In this document: positions 1 through 7,375 of the stretch, piece by piece
How the letters are laid out: each line of letters starts with the position of its first letter
Numbering within the stretch: position 1 is the first letter of the stretch
Assembly (NCBI GenBank): GCA_030620005.1
Contig: JAUXAJ010000029.1
Location: forward strand, 1 to 27,648
Origin: Promethearchaeota archaeon
GTDB lineage: Archaea > Asgardarchaeota > Lokiarchaeia > Sigynarchaeales > SOKP01
Direction: 5' to 3'
DNA length: 27,648 bases
The notes under the pieces: model-generated
Databases searched by the model: none
What the model was told of the DNA's origin: nothing
What the model saw: only the letters and a program-made list of their open reading frames with translations
Position numbers and translations under genes: made by a program

Positions 1-1
1 T

Positions 2-280
2 AAACTTTGCGCGACTTGCTGGAAAAATTGTCCCGTAGACGCAATAACACCGCCAATTGAATTAATACAAGGGAAAACTATTCCCAAATGGAATAAAAGC
101 AAATGTATAACCTGCTATTGCTGTGCTGAACTTTGTCCATACGAGGCTGTCGACTTTAAAATCAACTTTCTTAAGAATGCGTTTACTTCTTGGGTTGGAG
201 TCGCCTTTTTAGGAATAATTTTTGGATTTCTAGTGATTATATGGTTGGTTTTCAATCTAGTACAATTTTTCTTCTTTTAA
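2..280 (+). CDS. DUF362-type protein, C-terminal ferredoxin domain with membrane tail (5' truncated by window)
   Basis: Only the last 92 codons are in the window, ending at TAA 278-280. The visible part has two [4Fe-4S] cysteine sets: CATCWKNCPVDAI (CxxCxxxCP) near the left edge and CITCYCCAELCPYEAV about 30 residues later. The CYCC spacing in the second motif resembles the C-terminal ferredoxin module of DUF362-family proteins. A basic/polar stretch follows, then about 25 hydrophobic residues (WVGVAFLGIIFGFLVIIWLV), suggesting a C-terminal membrane anchor. A role as a membrane-tethered electron carrier or cluster protein is inference; the DUF362 domain itself would lie to the left and is not seen. 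Confidence 0.75.
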   Translation, partial: KLCATCWKNCPVDAITPPIELIQGKTIPKWNKSKCITCYCCAELCPYEAVDFKINFLKNAFTSWVGVAFLGIIFGFLVIIWLVFNLVQFFFF

Positions 281-417
281 ATGGGAAATAATTTTAGAAC
301 CCAATATAGTAGAAAATTAGTTTCCTTTTCATAGCAGTAGAACTTAATAAACTTCTATAATTCATTTCACATAAACTAGTATTTTTTTCTAAATTAAATT
401 CAACCTTATTACTATTT

Positions 418-422
418 GAGGA
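418..422 (+). promoter_or_regulatory. Shine-Dalgarno-like site for the serine hydrolase
   Basis: GAGGA lies 7 bases before the ATG at 430 and supports that start. Confidence 0.45.
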
Positions 423-429
423 AATGTAA

Positions 430-1800
430 ATGAGTCAAAATCCGATTGAAATGGTCGAAAATTTGATTGGAGATTTAATGCGCCAATTAAAAATTCCTGG
501 ATTATGTATTGGTATTGTTATTAACGGGAAACCCGCGTATGCTGAGGGATTCGGTGCAAGAAACTTGGAAGAAAACTTACCAATAACGCCTGATACATTA
601 TTTGGGATTGCATCCATGTCAAAATCTTTTTGTGCCCTGGCAATAATGCAACTTTTTGAACAAGGAAAAGTTGATTTGGATGCTCCCGTGAGCAATTACA
701 TAGATTTTAAATTGGGAAATAAAGATAAGCCTATTACTGTCCACCATTTGCTTTGTCACACTTCAGGTCTACCTGAACTAGACGCCACGAATGCTTCAAT
801 AGAAAAGGATAGTTTTATTCCCATGAGTAGTGAAAAAGATTTTTTACTATTCGTCAACCGCGCTACTTCCGAGCAACTTCATGATCCTGGAAATTTTTTC
901 ATGTATAACAACGACATGTATACATGCTTGGGTTTAATTGTTGAAAAAGTCTCTAACATGAAATACGCTGATTACATCAAAGAAAATATCCTAAAACCAT
1001 TTGGAATGGGAAGATCTACTTATTTAAAAGAAGAATTTACGAAAGATGAGGACATCATTTCAGGATATGTTCCTTCAAAAGATGGAAAAACAATGGAAAA
1101 GCGGGAGATTAAAACAACTTTCTTAGATTACGCGTGCGAAGGCTTGTATAGTTCTGCACGAGAATTGCAAAATTATATGATTGGGCTGATGAACGAGGGA
1201 ACCTTCAATAACAACAAAATCATTCAAAAATCTTCTCTTGAAAAAATGTGGAAATCATACATTACTCCTCCGGAGACATACGGGAAAGGGTACGGTTATG
1301 GATTCGAAGTCGATGATGATTTTTTTGGCACCGCTTTAACTGGTCACGGAGGCAACATCTCAACCTCAGGAGGTTATTTCGCCATGATTCCTGAAAAGAA
1401 AATAGGGGTAATTGTGGGACAAATTCCAAGTCCATCAATTCTCCCTAAAGCAATCGCTAAGGGAATCTTAGCAACGCTTCTCGGAAAGGATATGGACGAA
1501 GTGGTTCCAGTATTAACCGTTCAAAAGAAGCTCGAATCCATATTAGGAAAGTACACTACTTATGGCATGACAACACTCGAAGTATCGATGCAAGGGGGAT
1601 ATCTTCAGGCGAAAGTTGAATATCTCGGGCAGGTTCAACCAATGGTTGTCCCCTTAGTAATTGAAGATTTAGATAATCTGAGGTTTTCAGTACCATTTGC
1701 TTTCCCGGGAATGAAAATGACGGCACAGGGTAGAATTGACGAAAAAACGGGAGAAGTCCACATCCAAGCTGATAGATACCATTTTCATAAGGTTAAATGA
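430..1800 (+). CDS. Serine hydrolase, beta-lactamase class C / penicillin-binding-protein-like fold
   Basis: A 456-residue protein with the three hallmark motifs of the beta-lactamase (class C, DD-peptidase, esterase) superfamily. They are SMSK at residues 62-65 (nucleophile Ser62, general base Lys65), YNN at 159-161 (YxN motif) and HGG at 306-308 (KTG-box equivalent). A domain of about 90 residues follows the catalytic part, as in many class C-like esterases/peptidases of archaea. No signal peptide is visible, so it is probably cytoplasmic. Archaea lack peptidoglycan, so an esterase, D-amino-acid peptidase or unknown hydrolase role is more likely than cell-wall work; the substrate cannot be told. 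The ATG at 430 is preceded by GAGGA. The gene stands alone, convergent with the aminotransferase. Confidence 0.9.
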   Translation: MSQNPIEMVENLIGDLMRQLKIPGLCIGIVINGKPAYAEGFGARNLEENLPITPDTLFGIASMSKSFCALAIMQLFEQGKVDLDAPVSNYIDFKLGNKDKPITVHHLLCHTSGLPELDATNASIEKDSFIPMSSEKDFLLFVNRATSEQLHDPGNFFMYNNDMYTCLGLIVEKVSNMKYADYIKENILKPFGMGRSTYLKEEFTKDEDIISGYVPSKDGKTMEKREIKTTFLDYACEGLYSSARELQNYMIGLMNEGTFNNNKIIQKSSLEKMWKSYITPPETYGKGYGYGFEVDDDFFGTALTGHGGNISTSGGYFAMIPEKKIGVIVGQIPSPSILPKAIAKGILATLLGKDMDEVVPVLTVQKKLESILGKYTTYGMTTLEVSMQGGYLQAKVEYLGQVQPMVVPLVIEDLDNLRFSVPFAFPGMKMTAQGRIDEKTGEVHIQADRYHFHKVK

Positions 1801-1900
1801 GAAATTAAAAGCGTTTTGTTTTAAAACTTCAAGCAAGTATATTTTTTTCTTTATTTTTAGAATAATCGTCCCTAAATTTATAAAATAAGTAATTAATAAC

Positions 1901-3193
1901 CTATTTTATTTTTTTCAGATTTTGGATGCCTCTACCAATTCTTTCGAGAATCTCTTCAATTTCCTCCTTTTTCACGATTAAAGGAGGCATGATGATGAGA
2001 GTATCCTTTTTATTTCCGCAATAATTTTGTAGAACGCCTTCTTTAATAATGGATACCATGGCTAGCTGACCGTAGGTTTCATCGCAAAATTCAACGCCCC
2101 ACATTAAACCTCGTCCTCTCGCTTCTTTTATCATATCTGAATTTTTTTCAGCGATTTCTTGCAAGCCCTTGCCAAATAAACTGCCCATTTCTTTCACATG
2201 GTCTAGAAACTTGGGATCGGATTGTATATCTAACATAGCGCTTGCTACTGCGCAACCTAAATCTGATCCTCCCGTTGTAGAAATGTGTATGAAGGGATCG
2301 TCCTTGAATACTACTTTTTCAATGAAAGGTTTATAGCTACAAGTTGATAAGGGATAGATGCCCGAACTCATTCCTTTCCCACACACTATAAAGTCGGGAA
2401 CAACCTTTTCATTAGGGTACATTCCGCCGTAAATCGCCCAAAACTCTCCAGTTCGTCCAAGACCAGATTGTACCTCGTCCATGATTAACATTGCTCCTTT
2501 TTCGTCGCAAATTTCACGAACTTCGGGAAAATATCCCTCAGGAGCAATTAATACACCTCCAGTAGCGGGAATTGTCTCCAGAATGACACACGAAACATCT
2601 TCCGTTACTGCCTTTCTCATTGCACCCGCATCTCCAAAAGGAACTTGTTTAAAATCGGGATTGTTCCATAAAAAAGTATCCTTAAAGTCAGGATCTCCAG
2701 TGAGTAAAGCAAAGCCTGTATGGCCGTGGTAGCCACTTATAGCCGATATGCAGCCCTTTCTTTTCGTGTAAGCTCGGGAAAACTTGATGGCTGAATCTAT
2801 TGCTTCTCCACCGCTAACGCCAAAAGTAGTTTTTGTAATTCCCGGAGGCATTAAGTCTGCTAATTTTTTTCCTAAAATGGCCCTCCATTCTGATAATAAC
2901 ATGTGATCCCCAAGGTCCAATCCTGCATCTAAAGCGTCCTTGAGGACCTGAACAATTTTTGGATTGCTATGACCCAAATTAAACACTCCACCGCTAGAGC
3001 GACAATTAAATAATTCCATTGGCGGTTCAGAAGGTCTTGGTCCGGCTAAGGTTCTAAACTTAATTCCGCTTCTCTCTCCTGGTATTACTCCAAAACCGAA
3101 ACTTTTGAAAATTAAAACCTTAGGCTTATTAACGTGTTTTGAATAGAGTTTAATTAATTTTTTCTGGGGTAAAGTTCCTATATATTTTTTCAT
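1901..3193 (-). CDS. Class III (PLP-dependent) aminotransferase
   Basis: A 430-residue class III aminotransferase (GabT/ArgD/HemL-like fold). The PLP region is clear. GVSGGEAID at 125-133 binds the cofactor phosphate, GYHGH at 154-158 carries the ring-stacking aromatic, MDEVQSGLGRTG at 238-249 holds the Asp/Gln that contact the pyridine ring, and Lys273 in CGKGMSSG is the Schiff-base lysine. Length and ends fit a complete enzyme. Substrate specificity (4-aminobutyrate, acetylornithine, another omega-amino acid, or an aminomutase) cannot be resolved from motifs. No good Shine-Dalgarno precedes the ATG, so a short or absent leader is likely. The stop is TAG and there is no coding sense beyond it, which shows that TAG does terminate translation in this genome. 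Confidence 0.92.
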   Translation of the reverse strand: MKKYIGTLPQKKLIKLYSKHVNKPKVLIFKSFGFGVIPGERSGIKFRTLAGPRPSEPPMELFNCRSSGGVFNLGHSNPKIVQVLKDALDAGLDLGDHMLLSEWRAILGKKLADLMPPGITKTTFGVSGGEAIDSAIKFSRAYTKRKGCISAISGYHGHTGFALLTGDPDFKDTFLWNNPDFKQVPFGDAGAMRKAVTEDVSCVILETIPATGGVLIAPEGYFPEVREICDEKGAMLIMDEVQSGLGRTGEFWAIYGGMYPNEKVVPDFIVCGKGMSSGIYPLSTCSYKPFIEKVVFKDDPFIHISTTGGSDLGCAVASAMLDIQSDPKFLDHVKEMGSLFGKGLQEIAEKNSDMIKEARGRGLMWGVEFCDETYGQLAMVSIIKEGVLQNYCGNKKDTLIIMPPLIVKKEEIEEILERIGRGIQNLKKIK

Positions 3194-3258
3194 AGGTAAA
3201 AAAAGAGTTTTAAATATTAAAAAATTTAGAAAAGAAATTATAATTCCTTAATTCTATA

Positions 3259-3747
3259 CTATAAAGGGTTATTCATGGTTTTTAAATTCCTTACCTTGCT
3301 TTTTTTTTTCTTGACGAAAAATGTAGAACCCTGAGCTTTGATTTCTTTAAATTTATTTTTAGGATAAATTGATTTGGCAATCTCGTAAATTTCATCAACA
3401 AAATAATCTTGCTCAAATAAATCATTAATAATGATGGTTTCTACTCCCTCTTCATCCTCAGAATAATCATTAAGTCTCTCTTCCATATGTCTGTTAATTT
3501 CTTCACATGTCCTCATCTGTAGTTCGAGATGCAAAGCATTTTTAGGATTTTCTTTATCATATCTCAACAAGTCTAAATTTGTAGAATCAAAATTAGACTC
3601 GACATTAGTTCTTAAGAAGAGATACTCAAGGGTATCAAAGGTGGTATTCGTGGACGGCAACAACCGGTTCAACCCGTACGCGATAATTATTCTAAAATTG
3701 TAAAATTGAATATAATTAGATAAAGAATATTGAGTAAATTGATACAA
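3259..3747 (-). CDS. Hypothetical protein, start uncertain
   Basis: An open frame of up to 162 codons that I do not recognise. The middle is acidic (NDYSEDEEGVETI around residue 95) and the C-terminus is strongly basic (VKKKKSKVRN near 148), with no membrane segment. The most upstream start is TTG at 3747. The first in-frame ATG (about residue 79) would leave only about 85 residues. The TATA-like sequence just outside fits the rightward surface-protein gene better. The gene may therefore begin further inside, or be the 3' part of a broken gene. It lies 65 bases upstream of the aminotransferase on the same strand. Confidence 0.45.
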   Translation of the reverse strand: MYQFTQYSLSNYIQFYNFRIIIAYGLNRLLPSTNTTFDTLEYLFLRTNVESNFDSTNLDLLRYDKENPKNALHLELQMRTCEEINRHMEERLNDYSEDEEGVETIIINDLFEQDYFVDEIYEIAKSIYPKNKFKEIKAQGSTFFVKKKKSKVRNLKTMNNPL

Positions 3748-3751
3748 AATC

Positions 3752-3760
3752 TATATAAAT
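3752..3760 (+). promoter_or_regulatory. TATA box of the surface-protein gene
   Basis: TATATAAAT sits about 60 bases before the ATG at 3815. With the usual archaeal spacing, transcription would start near 3783, leaving a leader of about 30 bases that includes the AGAGGT ribosome-binding site at 3801-3806. Confidence 0.5.
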
Positions 3761-3814
3761 ACTGAGTTATTCTATTTAAACTAATATATTAAAAAATTTT
3801 AGAGGTAAAAAATA

Positions 3815-4984
3815 ATGGAAAGAAAGAAAAAAATAATGGAAATAAATAAATTGTCAGCAATAGCTTTCATAGCCGTTATATTAGGTGCTACGGGATTGGG
3901 CGTCGGTGCTTATTCTGTGATTAGCGTGCAGACGGGAGCAGTCAAGGGTGGTGATGGAGTTGATGGAGCTAATGGAGATGACGGAGCTGATGGAGATGAC
4001 GGAGCAACCGGACAAGAAGGAGATGATGGACAAGATGCGCCGGGAGATATTGTCATAGGCATTTTAGATCTTGACGAAGGTGAAACTGTTTCAGGAACTG
4101 TAATCATAAGAGCGATGGTAGCTGGAAGCGAAAATTACAACATTAAAGTTCTAATTAACGCTTCGCTCAATGCAACTTGTGTGCCATTTACTTGGAATAC
4201 AACGAAATTATCAGATGGCTGGTGGAATGTAACCATTATAGCTACCGATATCGCTACTAACGATGTAAGCCAAGACGAGGTTATCGTGTACGTGAAAAAT
4301 AGGGATACGACAGATCCAATAGTCTATATTATATCTCCTCATGATGGTCAAACAGTATGGGATAATATTACTATTAATGCCATGATTTTAGAAGATTCTG
4401 CTCATACTGTTAAAGTTCTAATTAATGGGTCTTTAAATGCTATATGTGTACCATTTGAATGGGATACAACACAATTATCGGAGGGATGGTGGAATGTAAC
4501 CGTTATTGTAACCGATAACGATGGAAATATTGGTCAGGACACAGTAATTGTACTTGTAGATAGTACACCATATACAGGACATGTTCTTCAAACAATAACT
4601 GACGTAGATTGGCTCAGTGACGACGGTGATTATGCGTTTCCTCATACCTATCATACAATAAGCATGGATGTATCTGAAGGCTCAGATCTTTTCATAATTT
4701 GGAGTACAACTATAAGAGCTTCTGATGGTCGCCCTGATTATCCAGGCGATTTTTGTATACGGTTATATTTGGACTCATGGAGGGAGGTAGCAAAACAGTA
4801 TCATTGGATGTTAGATTCAAGTGTATACATAAACCTACCAGTGACAATTAGTGCAGTTGTTGAAGATTTGTCTGCAGGTACCCATCAAATCGATTTTCAA
4901 GGGGGCTATATAAATGACTTAACAGATCTGTGTTATAATTCGGGTTCAAGAACGACATATACCGTAATGGAAATCGGAGGATAG
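3815..4984 (+). CDS. Membrane-anchored or secreted surface protein with collagen-like repeats and two Ig-like domains
   Basis: A 389-residue protein. A basic start (MERKKK) is followed by a hydrophobic segment at about 12-36, which acts as signal/anchor. Next is a collagen-like acidic stretch at 44-76 made of consecutive G-x-x triplets (GVD, GAN, GDD, GAD, GDD, GAT, GQE, GDD). Then come two homologous beta-sandwich repeats at about 80-160 and 167-248. Each has KVLIN(A/G)SLNA, a cysteine-containing VPF strand and GWWNVT, typical of bacterial/archaeal Ig-like (FN3/CARDB-type) adhesin repeats. A distinct beta-rich domain (255-389) ends the protein. Several NxT/NxS sequons fit N-glycosylation. 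Probably exported and exposed at the cell surface, perhaps binding glycans or other cells. AGAGGT at 3801-3806 decides the start. Confidence 0.8.
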   Translation: MERKKKIMEINKLSAIAFIAVILGATGLGVGAYSVISVQTGAVKGGDGVDGANGDDGADGDDGATGQEGDDGQDAPGDIVIGILDLDEGETVSGTVIIRAMVAGSENYNIKVLINASLNATCVPFTWNTTKLSDGWWNVTIIATDIATNDVSQDEVIVYVKNRDTTDPIVYIISPHDGQTVWDNITINAMILEDSAHTVKVLINGSLNAICVPFEWDTTQLSEGWWNVTVIVTDNDGNIGQDTVIVLVDSTPYTGHVLQTITDVDWLSDDGDYAFPHTYHTISMDVSEGSDLFIIWSTTIRASDGRPDYPGDFCIRLYLDSWREVAKQYHWMLDSSVYINLPVTISAVVEDLSAGTHQIDFQGGYINDLTDLCYNSGSRTTYTVMEIGG

Positions 4985-4988
4985 TCTT

Positions 4989-5010
4989 ACGGGTACTTTT
5001 TCCCGTTTTA
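4989..5010 (+). terminator. Hairpin plus T-run after the surface-protein gene
   Basis: ACGGG (4989-4993) pairs with CCCGT (5002-5006) around a T-rich loop and is followed by TTTT. It begins five bases after the TAG stop, so it reads as a terminator for the rightward gene. Confidence 0.5.
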
Positions 5011-5011
5011 A

Positions 5012-5242
5012 AAAACTATTAAATATACACATATTATATATCAATATAAATGTAAACTAAAAATATTTGAAGGAATGTCATATTTTGGTTATACTAACAA
5101 TTGGAACAGAAGACTCGAAGAGCATATTATGGATGCTCTTGAACCTCATGGTGAAGGTCAAAATTATGCTAAAACGACAAAACTCCATCAGGCAATTAGA
5201 GAAGGTTCTCTTTTTTCTCTTTTTTTTTTTTTTTTACAATAA
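5012..5242 (+). pseudogene. GIY-YIG nuclease remnant (truncated)
   Basis: The frame is open from 5012, with an ATG at 5075 preceded by GAAGGA. It encodes MSYFGYTNNWNRRLEEH, the YIG-strand/catalytic-Arg region of GIY-YIG endonucleases (family pattern YxGxTxNxxxRxxEH). Further on, KLHQAIREG matches the usual K-L-x-x-A-I-R-x-x-G segment. An upstream in-frame IIYQYKCK may be the decayed GIY strand. After AIREG the frame runs into a T-rich tract of about 25 bases and stops at 5240-5242. The C-terminal half, with the metal-binding Glu, is missing. It overlaps the 3' end of the leftward sulfatase. Probably a dead homing- or repair-nuclease fragment; a functional micro-protein is unlikely. Confidence 0.6.
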
Positions 5243-6995
5243 TTTTTAGGTAGTGTAAATAGCCTGCAACGGAAGATGGAACTAATTTTTCAATAAACTC
5301 AAACAAGAAATCTTCGTCTATTTCTTTCAGATTCATCTTATTGATTTTCTGTTCAAGTGAATTTATTAGTTGATTTTGCATTGCTTTAGGAATGAAACTT
5401 ACCAGTAGAGAATACGTGCTCTTTCCTTTTCTCTTCCAAATGATTTCCGTATTTCCGATCTCATCCATTACTCCGTCGCGCTTTTCATCCAAGTTTAAAT
5501 GTTCTTCTTTAACATTACCATCAATGGGAATTCCTAATCGTTCATATTGCTCAACGGGAGCATCACTTTTCTTCATTAGATCTATCATGAGTTCTATCAT
5601 TTTCTTTTCAATCTCTGAATCAATAATAGGGTGTTCCTGATAGGGATCATTCTGGAGATCAAATAGGAAACTACCATAGAGATATGGCATCCCTAATATT
5701 GGCATTATGACTTCAATCTTCATGGTCTTGCACCCTTTAGTAAACTTAAAAGGCTCTCCTAATTCCGTTGTCTTGAGTTCATTAACAGAAAATAACCTAT
5801 TCATGTGTGTTGGCATTAAAGTATACTCATAAAGTGGTTTATTACTCGGATGAGTAGGTGCTCTCATGTATATGTATCGTCCATCTGTAACGTTTACATG
5901 GCCACTATGAACTCCGAAAAGTGCTACATCTCTAACCTTAGCATCAGAATCAATAGTTTCTTTTAAAACTTTACCCTGCATATCTTTTGGTATCCTAATT
6001 CCAAAGAATTCAAGAATAGTTGGAGCTATATCAATAGTTTGAACAAGTGCTTTCCTTCTTTCATTTTTCTTGCCGGATCGAGGATCCCACATGAAAAAAG
6101 GAGTGTGAGCGATTTCATTATAAACTGGTTGTATCATTTTTGCCCACCACCCTTTTTCACCCAAAAGAAACCCATGATCGGTATTCACTATGAGCATGGT
6201 GTCCTTCCACATGTCGTATTCGTCCATTATATCCAAAACCTTACCCAAGTAATTATCACACATGCTTATTGATGCGGCGTATTCTTTGCGGCAATGGTCT
6301 ACTTGCTCTGGGGTTTCGGTCACCACGGAATAATTTGGCCAATCAAAATGAGGACCTTCATACTCGTGTTCATACAAATCCTTATACTTTTGCTGGGTGA
6401 AATAAGGTTCGTGCGGATCAAAGGTTTCTATTTGTAAAAACCAATTATCTTCCTTGTAATTTGTTCTAATAAATTCCAAGCCCTTTTTAAAAGTCCTAGC
6501 TTGAGGTTGCTTTTCTTCTTTTTGCATGTATTTCCGGTTTACCCAGTCTTGTCGCCAACTGGGACTCCCCTCCCGCATGGTATCTACGTGGTCTGGTATA
6601 TCAGGATCTTTTACTTCTCCTTTCCAGAAATCTCCCTCGTGTCCACGGACGATTTCCCAAGTATTATATCTTTGATGGTACGTACATCCCCCGTCTTCCC
6701 AGTAATGATAGTGGTCACTCACAAGATGGGTATAAACGCCTTTTTTCTTTAATATTTCTGGCATTGAATCGTCGAAAGGTTCAATTGGCCCCTAACTCCT
6801 GTGTAAAAAGTTATATCTTCCCGTATGGATTTCCCTTCTTGCGGGCATGCACGGAAGACTTCCAGCATAACTATTGTCAAACACGACCGTTTTTTCTGCA
6901 AGCCTTTTAAAGTTCGGGGCATGAACCCAATCGCAACCATATGGTGGTAAGAAATGCCTGTTCAATGAATCAAACATAATCATTATTACTTTCAT
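5196..6995 (-). pseudogene. Type I sulfatase (Cys-type), interrupted by an in-frame TAG at 6792-6794
   Basis: Full-length sulfatase (alkaline-phosphatase superfamily) reading leftward from ATG 6995, which has AAGGA eight bases before it and a TATA-like AATATAAATT near 7022-7031. Residues 1-67 hold metal ligand Asp9 and the formylglycine motif CMPAR (C49-R53), so hydrolysis of sulfate esters would need a formylglycine-maturing enzyme, not seen here. Codon 68 is TAG, in the sequence RS-stop-GPIEPFDDSMPEIL. Close relatives have Trp here, so TGG to TAG is the simplest change. The same frame continues without indel to 5196 (a second start at ATG 6764 is possible), including the NTDHG metal site. 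The lysine-rich C-terminus comes from a poly-A tract and may be length-variable. As written, only a 67-residue stub would be made. Confidence 0.85.
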
Positions 6996-7189
6996 GATTA
7001 ATTCCTTACTATCTATTAATTTATATTATTGTCATTTTATCTAAAATATCAAATGTTAATTAATAAAACACGTAATAAAAAAAAAGAATATATAAAAATT
7101 TGTAAGATTTTGAGAGGATCATGATATAATCACCAGACAAGACACTACAAAAAAGAAATATAATATGGTTCTGAAATTCCGAATTAACC

Positions 7190-7197
7190 TATAAAAT
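7190..7197 (+). promoter_or_regulatory. TATA box upstream of the small ORF and GH3 gene
   Basis: TATAAAAT, about 50 bases before the ATG at 7249, in a gene-free stretch between the divergent sulfatase and GH3 genes. Confidence 0.4.
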
Positions 7198-7248
7198 TGA
7201 GAATAAAAATTTAAGTTTGAGCTAAAATGGAAAAGGAGTGAAATTAAA

Positions 7249-7320
7249 ATGAGTTCAAAATTGAAACTTGCTAGGTTATTTCTAAAACTTACAAAATTTT
7301 TGACAAGTAAAAAAAAATAG
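7249..7320 (+). CDS. Possible 23-residue leader or small protein
   Basis: MSSKLKLARLFLKLTKFLTS plus three lysines: a short basic amphipathic peptide. It has an unusually good ribosome-binding site for this window (AAAGGAGTG, about 9 bases before ATG) and a TATA box upstream. It ends at TAG, 55 bases before the GH3 start. It could be a real micro-protein, a leader peptide or the 5' stub of a deleted gene. I do not recognise a family. Confidence 0.3.
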   Translation: MSSKLKLARLFLKLTKFLTSKKK

Positions 7321-7375
7321 TTCAATTAAGAAAATATTTTACTATAATAAATGAATCTATCTTAATGTGGTAAAA

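Noticed and set aside
3910..4107. Leftward proline/serine-rich frame opposite the collagen-like region
   Set aside because: It is the mirror of the G-x-x repeat on the other strand, and the rightward gene has start, ribosome-binding site and domains.
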